A DNA stretch of 64,000 nt from Clostridium pasteurianum BC1 (GCF_000389635.1 NC_021182.1:1302001-1366000), one strand, 5' to 3'. Positions 1-9,048 are shown, counted from the stretch's first letter. Numbers and translations are program-made. The notes: generated by a model from the letters alone, not told the origin.

Positions 1-1
1 T

Positions 2-46
2 ACCTGTATAAAGCATGGACTAAAAATTTTAGGTATAGAAGAATAA
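2..46 (+). CDS. Possible 3' end of an upstream gene (partial)
   Basis: An open frame enters from the left edge and ends in TAA at 44-46, giving a tail that reads TCIKHGLKILGIEE. Its codons look like those of neighbouring genes. A second open frame (1-63) also runs in and stops at 61-63, so the choice of frame is uncertain. No function can be assigned from so short a piece. Confidence 0.3.
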   Translation, partial: TCIKHGLKILGIEE

Positions 47-99
47 ATAGAGTTTTTTACTAATATTAATAAGTAATAATAAGTTTGAGGAGAAGATAA

Positions 100-753
100 A
101 TGATGGTTTATATATATCTAATTCTATTATTGCTTGTTTTATTATCTGTTTTATTTGGAATAGGACTATGCTTAAAAGGTCCAAAAAAAATACGAGCTCT
201 TAGCAGCATTGTTTTAATTTTTTTATTGCTAAGATATATATCACTTTTTATTATGTATATAAATAATAATCTCAGTTATATGTATATTATGAAGTCTGTT
301 TATTTTCTACATTTTGTGTGTATACCAATAAGTGGTGCTATAATACTATATATTTTACTTAGAAGAGATAGGATAAATTTTTTACATATTACTTTGGGAG
401 CTTTAGCATTTATAATTATCTATTTTTTTATGTTCTCAAAGGTTACAGTGTATATATCAATGATAAATGATAGTTCACTTGGCTATAGCATGAATTTACA
501 ACATAATTTTTGGTATATAGATATAATTTATCTTGTTATAAATATGTTTTTTTTAATGTTGGCAATTAATGCTATAAGTAATTCAAATATAAATAAGATG
601 GGTATAATATTGGTAGTTTGCTCTGCTCTTTGTACTACAGTGGCCATTATATTACCTTATATTGGTATTGAAATTATGCCTCAGTATATATGGGGAGAAT
701 TTATGTGGATATCAACTTTAAATTATTGCCTGCACAAGGTAAAGAAAAGATAG
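100..753 (+). CDS. Small polytopic membrane protein upstream of a two-component system
   Basis: This 217-residue protein is almost entirely hydrophobic, with about six or seven predicted membrane helices joined by short loops and a basic C-terminus (KVKKR). The ATG is preceded by GAGGAGAAG about six bases upstream, a good ribosome binding site. The layout resembles the N-terminal 7TM sensor region found on some Firmicute histidine kinases, but here it stands alone with no kinase domain. It lies 39 bp before a response regulator gene on the same strand, so it may be a membrane partner of that signalling pair. I recognise no motif that fixes a function; it could also be a small transport or immunity-type protein. 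Confidence 0.75.
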   Translation: MMVYIYLILLLLVLLSVLFGIGLCLKGPKKIRALSSIVLIFLLLRYISLFIMYINNNLSYMYIMKSVYFLHFVCIPISGAIILYILLRRDRINFLHITLGALAFIIIYFFMFSKVTVYISMINDSSLGYSMNLQHNFWYIDIIYLVINMFFLMLAINAISNSNINKMGIILVVCSALCTTVAIILPYIGIEIMPQYIWGEFMWISTLNYCLHKVKKR

Positions 754-792
754 CTTTAAAAGGGGAAGCAAAAGAAAAGGGAGATAGGTTTT

Positions 793-1479
793 ATGACTTT
801 ATTAAATAAAGATCAAGTAAACATTCTTGTTGTAGATGATGAGGAGAGTATAACCCTATTTATAAAAATGGGGCTGGAAGCTGAAGGCTTTATTGTACAT
901 ACTGCATCTGATGGGATTGAGGCAATTTCGTTAGCGAGAAAATTAAATCCCAATGTAATAATATTAGATGTTATGATGCCGGGTATGAATGGCTATGAGG
1001 TATGCTCTGAAATAAAGAAAATTATAAAAACATCCATTATCATGCTTACTGCTAAGGATGAAATAGATGATCGAGTTAAAGGGTTAAATTTAGGGGCAGA
1101 TGATTATATGGTAAAGCCCTTTAGTTTCAAGGAATTATTAGCAAGAATTAACGTTAGGCTTCGTAATAGATTTCCGGAGCTAAATGATGTGTTACATATA
1201 GGTGATTTTTCAGTGGATAATGGTGCTCATGAAATTTCTTTCCATAATAAAATTTTGAAATTATCTCCAACAGAATATAATTTACTTAATTATTTATTAG
1301 TTAATAATGGATTAGTATTGAGTAAAGCAGCAATACTTGAAAAAGTTTGGAGTAATGATTTCAATGGTGAAGAAAATATAGTAGAAGTGTATATTAGATA
1401 CCTAAGAGATAAGCTTGAGGATAAGGAACATAAAATTATTCGCAATGTACGTGGTGTAGGTTATAAGGTGGTAATATAG
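793..1479 (+). CDS. OmpR/PhoB-family response regulator
   Basis: A 228-residue two-domain transcription regulator. The N-terminal receiver (about residues 10-122) has the acidic pair in VDDEE, the phospho-acceptor aspartate in NVIILDVMMPG, the conserved Thr/Ala in MLTAKDE and the lysine in VKPFS. The C-terminal winged helix (about 135-226) has the family signatures SPTEYNLLNYLL and IRNVRGVGYKV. It probably binds DNA as a dimer once phosphorylated by the adjacent kinase. The kinase ATG follows the TAG stop directly, which implies translational coupling. Target genes cannot be read from the sequence; the membrane protein upstream and the ferredoxin/FMN protein just beyond are candidates by position only. 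Confidence 0.95.
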   Translation: MTLLNKDQVNILVVDDEESITLFIKMGLEAEGFIVHTASDGIEAISLARKLNPNVIILDVMMPGMNGYEVCSEIKKIIKTSIIMLTAKDEIDDRVKGLNLGADDYMVKPFSFKELLARINVRLRNRFPELNDVLHIGDFSVDNGAHEISFHNKILKLSPTEYNLLNYLLVNNGLVLSKAAILEKVWSNDFNGEENIVEVYIRYLRDKLEDKEHKIIRNVRGVGYKVVI

Positions 1480-2997
1480 ATGAAAAGGCCCAAAAATATA
1501 CTAAAGACTAATAGCTTAAAATGGCAGCTATTATCTCGTTTTTTTCTAATATTAATATTGTTATTAATTATAATTGGAATTTTGCAATATGTAACCATGA
1601 AAGAATATTTATATGGAGGTAAAGAGCAGGTTTTAGACTCCAGATTTCATAATCTCGATGAACACAAAGTACAGCAAATTCAAACATCAGTAGATGTTAT
1701 AAAAAATTCAAATAACCTTATGGATAAAACAATTGATTCAAATATGAGTGGTGCAATTATAGATATAAATGGAAATATTGTAGTAGGTGCTAGTAAAGGA
1801 CCAAGCAACATAGATACTAATGATATAAGTAAATCTAAAGACTTAGATAGATTCCAACAAACTGTTCCTATTCCAAAGTTATCACAGGATGATTATAAAT
1901 GGCTATTTAAGCAAAGTGGAACCCTAGAAGGGTATAGATTAGTTAAAGATGAAAATAATAATTTACAAATAGTATCCTTTCGTAAAATTGGAAATCTAGA
2001 TTTCCCCTCAGGTTTGATACAATTAAGCATTTCGGCTAAACCTGTTGAGGATATACTTTATCGACAATTTTACATTTACATAGCAGTTTCAATTTTAACA
2101 TTAATTGTAGGCGGAATATTTGGTATAACAGTATTTAAATATACATTAAAACCACTTTATAATATGACTAATATTGTAGAGAATATCAGTGTTGGAGAAT
2201 TAAATACTCGTTTACCGGTGGATAATAAACAATTGGAAATTGATAAATTAGCAAGTGCTTTTAATACTATGCTTGGGAAAATAGAAACGTCCTTTGAAAA
2301 AGAACAATACATTAAAGAAAAGATGAGACAGTTTATTTCCGATGCTTCCCATGAATTAAGAACTCCACTTACATCCATTCATGGCTTTGTAGAAGTTTTA
2401 TTAAGAGGAGCGGCAAAAAATGAGAAACAATTGGATTTAGCATTGAATAGTATTTTAATAGAAAGCGAAAGGCTTAATAAATTGGTTAATGATTTATTAT
2501 TGTTGACTAGATTAGACCAACATGCTCCTGTAAAAATGGATAAAGAAAATATTAGTGATATTATAAATGAAATATATCCTCAGCTAAAAATACTTTCAAA
2601 AGAAAGAAAAATAGAATTACAGTTAAAGGACAATGTATTAGCTCATGCTAATAGAGATCAGATAAAGCAAGTTATTTATAATCTGATGCAAAATGCAGTA
2701 AGGCATACGGATGAGGAGAAGGGCATTATAAGTATTATTACAGATTGTGAAAAGGATTTTGTTATTCTAAAGGTTAAAGATAATGGAACGGGAATATCTA
2801 AAGAGAATATTGCTAAAATATTTGATAGATTTTTTCGTAATGAGTCCCATAGATCACGTAAATACGGCGGATATGGTTTAGGACTTTCCATAGTTAAATC
2901 TATAATAGATGATCATTATGGAAAAATTCAAGTCAACAGTAAATTAGGAGTAGGAACTACCTTTTCTATATATTTAAAGAGGGTGTCCCAAAAGTAA
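1480..2997 (+). CDS. Membrane sensor histidine kinase
   Basis: A 505-residue orthodox sensor kinase. Two membrane segments (about residues 17-38 and 198-220) enclose an extracytoplasmic region of about 160 residues with no recognised sensor fold. A HAMP linker follows (about 222-275). The dimerisation domain carries the phospho-acceptor His in SDASHELRTPLTSIHG, and the catalytic ATPase domain has an N box (NLMQNAVRHT), a G1 box (DNGTGIS), FFRNE and a G2 box (GYGLGLSI). It should autophosphorylate and pass phosphate to the regulator encoded immediately upstream with zero spacing. The signal sensed is unknown. Confidence 0.95.
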   Translation: MKRPKNILKTNSLKWQLLSRFFLILILLLIIIGILQYVTMKEYLYGGKEQVLDSRFHNLDEHKVQQIQTSVDVIKNSNNLMDKTIDSNMSGAIIDINGNIVVGASKGPSNIDTNDISKSKDLDRFQQTVPIPKLSQDDYKWLFKQSGTLEGYRLVKDENNNLQIVSFRKIGNLDFPSGLIQLSISAKPVEDILYRQFYIYIAVSILTLIVGGIFGITVFKYTLKPLYNMTNIVENISVGELNTRLPVDNKQLEIDKLASAFNTMLGKIETSFEKEQYIKEKMRQFISDASHELRTPLTSIHGFVEVLLRGAAKNEKQLDLALNSILIESERLNKLVNDLLLLTRLDQHAPVKMDKENISDIINEIYPQLKILSKERKIELQLKDNVLAHANRDQIKQVIYNLMQNAVRHTDEEKGIISIITDCEKDFVILKVKDNGTGISKENIAKIFDRFFRNESHRSRKYGGYGLGLSIVKSIIDDHYGKIQVNSKLGVGTTFSIYLKRVSQK

Positions 2998-3050
2998 AAA
3001 TTAATGAATGATTTCCTAAATAACATTCATAATTATATACAAAAAAAATA

Positions 3051-3099
3051 AAAACACTATGAAAATCAATTAAAATTATATGGATTTCATAGTGTTTTT
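3051..3099. terminator. Hairpin terminator in a convergent junction
   Basis: Arms AACACTATGAAAATC and GGATTTCATAGTGTT are separated by an AT-rich loop and followed by a T run; the other strand also gives a T run. It can serve the histidine kinase and, after readthrough of the repeat, the convergent ferredoxin gene. An almost identical stem occurs at 44196-44250. Confidence 0.85.
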
Positions 3100-3130
3100 T
3101 ATAATTATGAAAGTTTAGCTATGAATGAAT

Positions 3131-3246
3131 CTTACTTAGTGGGAGTTTGTATTCCCACTAAGTTTAGATGAATTATCTAGGAACGTGTGGCTGTTATCTC
3201 CATCTTTAGGAGGTGGAGTGTTACAGCTACTAGTTATCGGATAAAT
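3131..3246 (+). repeat. Structured interspersed repeat, copy R1
   Basis: The first part is a hairpin, ACTTAGTGG / CCACTAAGT. The second is a structured core opening with ATTATCTAGGAACGT and closing with ATCGGATAAATTT. Inside the core, TGGCTGT pairs with ACAGCTA and CTCCA with TGGAG. The left hairpin matches the inverted copy R4 (44062-44167), and the core matches R2 (39898-40008) and R3 (52904-53032). It lies between convergent genes directly after a terminator. Function unknown. Confidence 0.7.
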
Positions 3247-3276
3247 TTTCATAACAAATATATTTTGAGATAAATT

Positions 3277-4884
3277 CTATGCTTTAGCTTGATTTAACGC
3301 ATTTTCTACTGCTGTGATAATTCCTTTACTACTATAGGTAGCACCTGAAACTGCATCTACTTGAGGAGATTGAGCCGAAATTATTTCATCTTTTATTGAG
3401 CTGTAAGCCATTCTATAATATTGATCATTTTCTGATACTGTTTGTATATTAACAATTTTACCATTTTTTATCGCAACTGAAATTTTAGTTTCACCGTTAA
3501 AGCCATTACCTGTTCCGGTATATGTTCCGTCTTTATATTTACGTTGAGCAGCTGCACTGCTTGCACTAGGTGTTGCGCTGCTTACACCAGGTGTTGTATT
3601 GCTTGCAGCAGATGTATTACTATTTAGTGTTGAATTATTATTTTCAGCTGATTTAGTAGTACTACTATCTGAAGAAGAATTATTGCTTGCTGGTACGTTA
3701 GTATTATTAGTATTACTTGCTACTGCTTTACTAAGTGCATCCTGTACTGAAGAAATAATCCCATGGCTGCTATATGTAGCACCTGAAACAGCATCTACTT
3801 CAGTAGATTGGGCTGAAATTATTTCGTTTGGTATTGAGCTGTAGGCTCTATCATAATAGTCTGGCGTATCTTCATCTGATATTGTTTCAACACTAGCAAT
3901 TTTACCATTTTTTACTGTAACTGAAATTTTAGTTGTACCACCGCTAAAGCCAGTACCGGTACCAGTATAAGTTCCATCATTATATTTTGTTTGTGGCATA
4001 GTGCTGCTTGTATTAGCTGATACAGTAACTGGAAAATTACGACTTATCACTTTACCAGCCACATTATTAGCGGAATATATTCCTACAAAAGCAACTATGG
4101 CAACTGAACTAGCTAATGCTGGATTAATGTTTTCATCACAAATGGTGGCTTTAGTATTACTTCTAGGACATTTTTCTACACATTTTAAACAATTTATGCA
4201 TTCTCCGCCCCTTACATTTTGAAGTTTATATAACTCTATTCCCATTGAACAATTGTTAGTACATACTCTACACTTACCACATTTATCAGAAGGTTTATTT
4301 ATTTTAAATATACTAATCCTAGATATTATTGAAAATACAGCTCCTAAAGGACATAGATATCTACAGAAAAATCTTTCGATAAATACAGCTCCCAAGGCTA
4401 TTAATATCAATATAATAAAGCCTAGTGGATAATTTAAGATAACTTGCGGTAAATTAGTTATTTGTGCAAAGGCATCCCAGGGACTAAAAGTTTGGAAGGC
4501 TTTGCTGCCAATTGTCCACATGAAAATTACTATAAACAATAAAACTACATATTTTAAATATTTTAATACAGCATCTACATCTTTATCAATTTTAAATTTG
4601 GTTTTAAATATTTTCCTTGATATAATATATATAAAATCATTAAAAGTTCCAAAGGCACAAAACCAACCGCAGAAAAATCTGCTCAATACTATGGTTAAAA
4701 TGAAAAGTGTTAACATTGACACCAAATTAGGAAATAACTGAAGAAGATTAAATTTTCCATTAATGATCGCAGAATATATTTGACCTAGTTGACTGAAAGC
4801 TAAAGCAAAAAGACCGGGGAGTAAAAATAAAAATGCAATTTGAACAAAAATTCTAAATATTTGTATTTTAGGTATTTTTTTCAT
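3277..4884 (-). CDS. Membrane 4Fe-4S protein with two covalent FMN-binding domains
   Basis: A 535-residue membrane electron-transfer protein. The first 200 or so residues hold several membrane helices of the NapH/NosR type, with paired cysteine motifs CGWFCAFG and CRYLCPLG. A ferredoxin-like region follows, CGKCRVCTNNC and CINCLKCVEKCPR, enough for two 4Fe-4S clusters, and then another helix. Outside the membrane come two FMN_bind domains (about residues 295-380 and 445-532), each ending in VDAVSGATYSS, the motif where ApbE-type transferases attach FMN to Thr/Ser. A Ser/Asn/Thr-rich linker joins them. It probably moves electrons from membrane or cytosolic donors to surface flavins. The ATG at 4884 has AGGAGA about 12 bases upstream. 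Donor and acceptor are not identifiable here. Confidence 0.88.
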   Translation of the reverse strand: MKKIPKIQIFRIFVQIAFLFLLPGLFALAFSQLGQIYSAIINGKFNLLQLFPNLVSMLTLFILTIVLSRFFCGWFCAFGTFNDFIYIISRKIFKTKFKIDKDVDAVLKYLKYVVLLFIVIFMWTIGSKAFQTFSPWDAFAQITNLPQVILNYPLGFIILILIALGAVFIERFFCRYLCPLGAVFSIISRISIFKINKPSDKCGKCRVCTNNCSMGIELYKLQNVRGGECINCLKCVEKCPRSNTKATICDENINPALASSVAIVAFVGIYSANNVAGKVISRNFPVTVSANTSSTMPQTKYNDGTYTGTGTGFSGGTTKISVTVKNGKIASVETISDEDTPDYYDRAYSSIPNEIISAQSTEVDAVSGATYSSHGIISSVQDALSKAVASNTNNTNVPASNNSSSDSSTTKSAENNNSTLNSNTSAASNTTPGVSSATPSASSAAAQRKYKDGTYTGTGNGFNGETKISVAIKNGKIVNIQTVSENDQYYRMAYSSIKDEIISAQSPQVDAVSGATYSSKGIITAVENALNQAKA

Positions 4885-5240
4885 AACATCAATTCTCCTA
4901 TTTCTATTTATTAAAATATACTATGAATATAACTATATAACACCTATATTAATAAACACTTAGAGTTTACTTAAAATTTGCTGAGAAATGAGTAACTATA
5001 TTGTTAATATTATTTTAAGTGATTTTCATAATCCTCTTATATTTTTTTCTTTTTTAATTTGATTTTAATCTTTCTTAAAGATAATAAAGGTGAACATAAA
5101 CTGGATTACTTGCTGAACTTAAGTTGATATTTTGATGATATATAGGTTGCAATTAGAATATTACATATATATAATCAATTTATGATTGTTAATCACTTTA
5201 TCATGTAGATAATTTAACGAAAGAACTAGGGCTGATACAT
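4885..5240. other. Gene-free AT-rich stretch
   Basis: It lies between the divergent ferredoxin/FMN gene and a truncated sigma-factor remnant. It is AT-rich with no credible ORF, no strong hairpin and no clear operator. It presumably holds the ferredoxin-gene promoter, but I could not fix -35/-10 boxes. Confidence 0.5.
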
Positions 5241-5405
5241 ATGGAAAAGAATGAATTGATAGAAAGATGTAGGAACCGAGATAAAAGTGCTTTTCAAGAA
5301 CTTTTGTCTAAGTATAATTTATATATTTATAAATATATATTAAAAATTAGCAAGGATAGTTTTTTGGCAGAAGGTTTAAAAAAACAAGAGGTATTAATAA
5401 TATAA
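5241..5405 (+). pseudogene. Truncated ECF sigma-70 factor (region 2 remnant)
   Basis: The 54-codon frame reads ELIERCRNRDKSAFQELLSK and then AEGLKKQEVL. This matches the start of sigma-70 region 2 in ECF factors, where the usual wording is AEDLTQEVF. The frame stops at 5403-5405, long before any region 3 or 4, and a terminator follows at once. Full-length ECF factors are about 160-200 residues, so this copy cannot work as a normal sigma factor. It might still be translated, but no ribosome binding site stands out; decay after a deletion is the likely history. Confidence 0.65.
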
Positions 5406-5408
5406 AAT

Positions 5409-5442
5409 AAATGGTCTAAAATTATTATTTTAGACCATTTAT
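5409..5442. terminator. Bidirectional hairpin terminator
   Basis: A near-perfect stem, AAATGGTCTAAAAT with ATTTTAGACCATTT, has A/T runs on both sides. It sits between the sigma remnant (+) and the glycosyltransferase gene (-), whose stop codon lies next to it. Confidence 0.85.
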
Positions 5443-5443
5443 T

Positions 5444-6544
5444 CTACACTTGAATTATAAAATCAACTATATTTTTCGCAATATTGGGATCACTATAATT
5501 TTTTTGACATTCTTTAATTTTTATTAATTCAGAAGCATCATGGGAAAGTAAGTTATCAATGGTGGTTTTTAGCTTTCTCACATTGGTGCAGACTGCTCCT
5601 ATATTATATTTTTTAATATACTGGGGATTTCTTTCCTCTTGGCCGGGTAAAGCTCCAGTTATGATCATAGGTAAATTACAGGCAATAGCTTCCATCATTA
5701 CATTTGGGCTACCTCTGGTGAAGGCTACATCAGAGTCTACCATAAGTTCTTCAATATTATCTACGAAACCATAAATATGAACTTTATCAGCATATTTTTC
5801 AAGTAAAGATTTTTCAAGTCTCTTTTTCAATAGTGAATTACGGCCTGTAACTATATTTAAATTGCAATTAAAGTTACTAAGGAGAATATGTGAAATCTTA
5901 TTCATATTACCAACACCATCGCCTCCGCTAAGCAATAGGAAAGTTAAAGGCTTATTATAGGTGCCATATTGGTTTATAATATCGGGGCTGTTATAAAATT
6001 TTGAGCGTACAGGAAAACCTAAAACTTTAATCTTTGTTTCTGGAACTCCAAATTGTATGCATTTTTCCATGGCTTCAATGGTTGGACTAATTATATAATC
6101 AGCTCTTTTATCTGCCCAAAGTGGATAAATACTCACTAGATCAGCAATAAAAGTGATAAAAGGAATTTTTATTTTGTTTTTCTCCATAATATTTATTATA
6201 GAGCCATTGAAATTAGGATGTAGTGATAATATTAAATCTGGTTTTACGCTTTTAAATAATTCCATGAATTTATCAGTTATGGTCAATTCAATTATTTCAT
6301 TTATTATAGATGGTTTAATTGATGATAAATCCCAGATTAATTGCCATAAACCTTTGGCAGTTCTTGTAATTGTACCATAGGATTTACCAATTTTAAGGAG
6401 AGAATCACCACCTAAGGAAAAGCCATCTATTACAGTTACTTTTACATTAGAATGCAGAGCGAATTGTTCGCATAGAGCCTCTGATATACTTTTGTGACCA
6501 TTGCCTGTATAATTGGAAGAAATAATTAATATGTTTTTAGTCAT
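5444..6544 (-). CDS. MGDG synthase-type diacylglycerol glycosyltransferase
   Basis: A 366-residue GT28-fold glycosyltransferase. The N-terminus ILIISSNYTGNGHKSISEAL has the glycine-rich loop and GxGH signature of the MGDG_synth domain that contacts lipid acceptor and membrane. The C-terminal GT-B half has the sugar-nucleotide region LLLSGGDGVGNMNK and the late motif FTRGSPNVMMEAIACNLPMI. It resembles UgtP/YpfP, which use UDP-glucose to make glucosyl-diacylglycerol for membranes and lipoteichoic acid anchors, though the sugar used here is not certain. The start chosen is the internal ATG at 6544, because AGAGGTG lies seven bases upstream; the longer frame has no such site. It appears monocistronic. 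Confidence 0.85.
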   Translation of the reverse strand: MTKNILIISSNYTGNGHKSISEALCEQFALHSNVKVTVIDGFSLGGDSLLKIGKSYGTITRTAKGLWQLIWDLSSIKPSIINEIIELTITDKFMELFKSVKPDLILSLHPNFNGSIINIMEKNKIKIPFITFIADLVSIYPLWADKRADYIISPTIEAMEKCIQFGVPETKIKVLGFPVRSKFYNSPDIINQYGTYNKPLTFLLLSGGDGVGNMNKISHILLSNFNCNLNIVTGRNSLLKKRLEKSLLEKYADKVHIYGFVDNIEELMVDSDVAFTRGSPNVMMEAIACNLPMIITGALPGQEERNPQYIKKYNIGAVCTNVRKLKTTIDNLLSHDASELIKIKECQKNYSDPNIAKNIVDFIIQV

Positions 6545-6850
6545 GTTTTCACCTCTGTAATTAAATAATAGTTTAGGCACATTCAAATAAATAAATAGTC
6601 AGTATGCTAGCATCTTTAACTCACTATTTATTTTCATATGCCGTATTGCTCTTTAGTATTTTGTTTAAAATACATATTAATTATTACACGAATAATTAAT
6701 GAATTTTGTTAAATGCCTATAAATAAATTTTATATTAATAAGCTCATATTTAATGTTAACAATAAGTAAAAAATTTATCAATGTAAAAATATAACTTTAG
6801 AAAATCAAACAGGTACAGTAATATATAATTTGGGGAGTGATTTTTTATAT
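6545..6850. other. Divergent promoter region with an inverted-repeat element
   Basis: This 306 bp gap separates a minus-strand glycosyltransferase from a plus-strand MFS gene and must hold both promoters. Its only clear feature is the 67 bp inverted-repeat element at 6576-6642, listed separately. No gene is present. Confidence 0.6.
6576..6642. repeat. Short inverted-repeat element, copy 1
   Basis: Ends GGCACATTCAAATAAATA and TATTTATTTTCATATGCC pair as a hairpin. The right half, ATCTTTAA followed by CTATTTATTTTCATATGCC, recurs at 16208-16261 with the same GGCA..TATGCC ends. It looks like a small non-coding repeat; no transposase is nearby. Confidence 0.6.
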
Positions 6851-8245
6851 ATGAATAGAAATAATATTAGAACAATATATACTGTGTTTATCTTTGTAGC
6901 CTTAGCAGCATTTGACAATATTATAATAGGTTTATTTCCACCTCTGTTTTCTTCAATAGCCAAGGATTTAAACATAACTATATCTTCATTAGGAGTTGTA
7001 TCTGCTATAAATATAATTGTTACAGCTATGTCATCTATATTATGGGGATATGCAGCAGGAAAGTACAATAGGAAAAGGCTTATTATGTTTGGTACCATTA
7101 TTTGGTCTATAGCCGTTTTCTTTACTTCTAGGAGTAATAATTATTTAGAACTTATAGTATCACAATTTTTTACAGGAATTGGTCTTGGCTGTATAGCGTC
7201 TATTGGTTTTAGTGTGCTTACAGACTTTATACCCTATAAATATCGAGGAATGCTTCTCAGTCTTTGGGGAATGTCTCAGGGTTTTGGGGGTATAATGGGA
7301 TCTCTAATGGCGTCACTTATTGCTACATCAAGTAACTGGAGAGAGCCTTTTCAGATTGTAGGTATAATAGGATTTTTCTTAACTGTTTTATATGTTTTTA
7401 TAAGAGAACCAGTTTTAGGTGGAGCGGAGCCTGAACTTAAAAAGCTTATAAGAGAGGGAAATAGCTATAATCACACTATACAATTAAATGAAGTTAAAGG
7501 AATAATATGTAAAAAGACTAACCTATTGTTGTTGCTTCAAGGTATTTTTATGAATATTACTACTGGGAGTCTTATATGGCTTCCAACTCTATATATTTCA
7601 AAAATACAAAATCAAGGTTATGATAATAAAACGGCTATTATAGCTGCTGGATATCTGTATGCAATATTGCAATTAGGTGGTTTGACGTCCTCTGCTTTTG
7701 GATATTTAGGAGATTTATTGCAGAGAAAAAGTTATAAAGGAAGGGCATTAATGACTTCATTTTTTGTATTTATAACTATGCCTCTTTATGTAATTATGTT
7801 TATAATGCCAATGAATAAACTTTTAATTGATACCAGCAGTACTTATTCTATACTAATAAGTCTTTTGAGAGAAATAGTTATAAATCCATGGATGTTGGGA
7901 ATATTTATACTGTCTTTTTTGGCAAGTGCTACTCAATCTTCAAATACTCCAAATTGGTTAGCATTAATAACAGAGGTGAATCTTCCAGAACATAGGGGTG
8001 CAGCTTTTAGCATATCTAACATTGCAAACAGTCTTGGTAGAACTGTTGGAAATGTAGGAATAGGATATTTGTTAGCTTTTATTTCAATATATAAAAGGGA
8101 ACCAAGTAATTATATTATAACTATGGTAATATTTCAGATGTTTTTGGTTCCGGCTGCTATCTGTTATTTACAAATAGCAAAAACAAATGTCAGAGATATA
8201 AAAGACGTAAAGAAGACATTGTATAGAAGGGCTAAGGTTAATTAA
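6851..8245 (+). CDS. Major facilitator superfamily transporter
   Basis: A 464-residue carrier with about 12 membrane helices. The loop between helices 2 and 3 carries a recognisable MFS motif A (WGYAAGKYNRKRLIM), and the central loop is charged (about residues 195-225). Helix 4-5 segments GIGLGCIASIGFSVLTDFIP and GMSQGFGGIMGS fit sugar-phosphate or spinster-like MFS branches, but I cannot name a substrate. ATG 6851 is chosen over the upstream in-frame ATG at 6830 because GGGGAGTGA sits about 11 bases before it and overlaps the longer version. The next gene is 230 bp away behind a large hairpin, so this gene may be transcribed alone. Confidence 0.88.
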   Translation: MNRNNIRTIYTVFIFVALAAFDNIIIGLFPPLFSSIAKDLNITISSLGVVSAINIIVTAMSSILWGYAAGKYNRKRLIMFGTIIWSIAVFFTSRSNNYLELIVSQFFTGIGLGCIASIGFSVLTDFIPYKYRGMLLSLWGMSQGFGGIMGSLMASLIATSSNWREPFQIVGIIGFFLTVLYVFIREPVLGGAEPELKKLIREGNSYNHTIQLNEVKGIICKKTNLLLLLQGIFMNITTGSLIWLPTLYISKIQNQGYDNKTAIIAAGYLYAILQLGGLTSSAFGYLGDLLQRKSYKGRALMTSFFVFITMPLYVIMFIMPMNKLLIDTSSTYSILISLLREIVINPWMLGIFILSFLASATQSSNTPNWLALITEVNLPEHRGAAFSISNIANSLGRTVGNVGIGYLLAFISIYKREPSNYIITMVIFQMFLVPAAICYLQIAKTNVRDIKDVKKTLYRRAKVN

Positions 8246-8281
8246 TATATTATTGTTTCGGTAGTATATTCAATCTAAATT

Positions 8282-8362
8282 GGGCAAGTAATTCTTGTAA
8301 GTGTTGATAGATTTAATATTTATAAATATTAAATCTATCAACCTCTCTGTAATTACTTGCCC
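8282..8362. terminator. Large two-tier hairpin after the MFS gene
   Basis: Outer arms GGGCAAGTAATT and AATTACTTGCCC (12 bp, perfect) enclose an inner 40-base perfect palindrome at 8303-8342. There is no clean T run, so it could be a terminator, an mRNA stabiliser or a repeat element. Confidence 0.6.
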
Positions 8363-8475
8363 GATAAAATTTTAAGTAGGATTAAAAATTTTTTTGATAA
8401 ATAAAATATTTTTAATCCAATTTTAATCTCCAGTGTGAATAATATATGTAAATTAGGGGAAAGAGGTGAGTAAAT

Positions 8476-9048
8476 ATGTATTTAAATATTTTAAATAGAA
8501 TAAATATATTTGATAACTATGTTTTGCATTCTATTAATAAATATTTAAAAAATAAATATTTAGATAAATTAATGCCTATAGTAACTGCAATGGGAAATGT
8601 AGGCATTATTTGGATAGCAGTGGCAATTATTTTATTATTAAATAGACCTTATAGAACAATTGGAGATATAGTGATACTAACATTATTTGTAAGTACAATT
8701 GTTGGGGAGGGGATAGTGAAACATATAGTAAAGCGGATTAGACCTTGTAATAATGGAATTAATATTCACCTTCTAATTTCGAGGCCAATATCCTATTCCT
8801 TTCCTTCAGGACACACAAGTTCATCCTTTGCTGTTGCAGGGGTATTATCTATGTATTTCCATCAATATAGAATAATATTTATGTCAGTAGCATTCTTAAT
8901 AGCATTATCCAGATTATATTTGTATGTACATTATCCTACAGATATTATAGGAGGTATTATAATCGGGATACTCTGTTCAAAATCAGTATTTATAATTTTA
9001 AATATAATTTCTATGCAGAACATTCATGTTCCATACAAAATATATTAG
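8476..9048 (+). CDS. PAP2-family membrane phosphatase
   Basis: A 190-residue integral membrane lipid phosphatase. All three PAP2 signatures are visible: KHIVKRIRP (KX6RP), SFPSGHTSSSFA (PSGH) and SRLYLYVHYPTD (SRX5HX3D), set among five or six membrane helices. Family members remove phosphate from undecaprenyl diphosphate, phosphatidate or phosphatidylglycerol phosphate on the outer face of the membrane; BcrC-type undecaprenyl recycling is plausible but not proven. GAGGTGAG lies six bases before the ATG. Its position before a two-component pair hints at envelope-stress control, which is inference. An AT-rich gap of about 250 bp with a structured repeat follows. Confidence 0.92.
   Translation: MYLNILNRINIFDNYVLHSINKYLKNKYLDKLMPIVTAMGNVGIIWIAVAIILLLNRPYRTIGDIVILTLFVSTIVGEGIVKHIVKRIRPCNNGINIHLLISRPISYSFPSGHTSSSFAVAGVLSMYFHQYRIIFMSVAFLIALSRLYLYVHYPTDIIGGIIIGILCSKSVFIILNIISMQNIHVPYKIY

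Noticed and set aside
3131-3246. Repeat core (TTATCC..GGATAA) as a known riboswitch
   Set aside because: Compared from memory with purine, guanidine, fluoride and cyclic di-GMP classes; no class-specific core matched. Its presence in convergent junctions also argues against a leader role.
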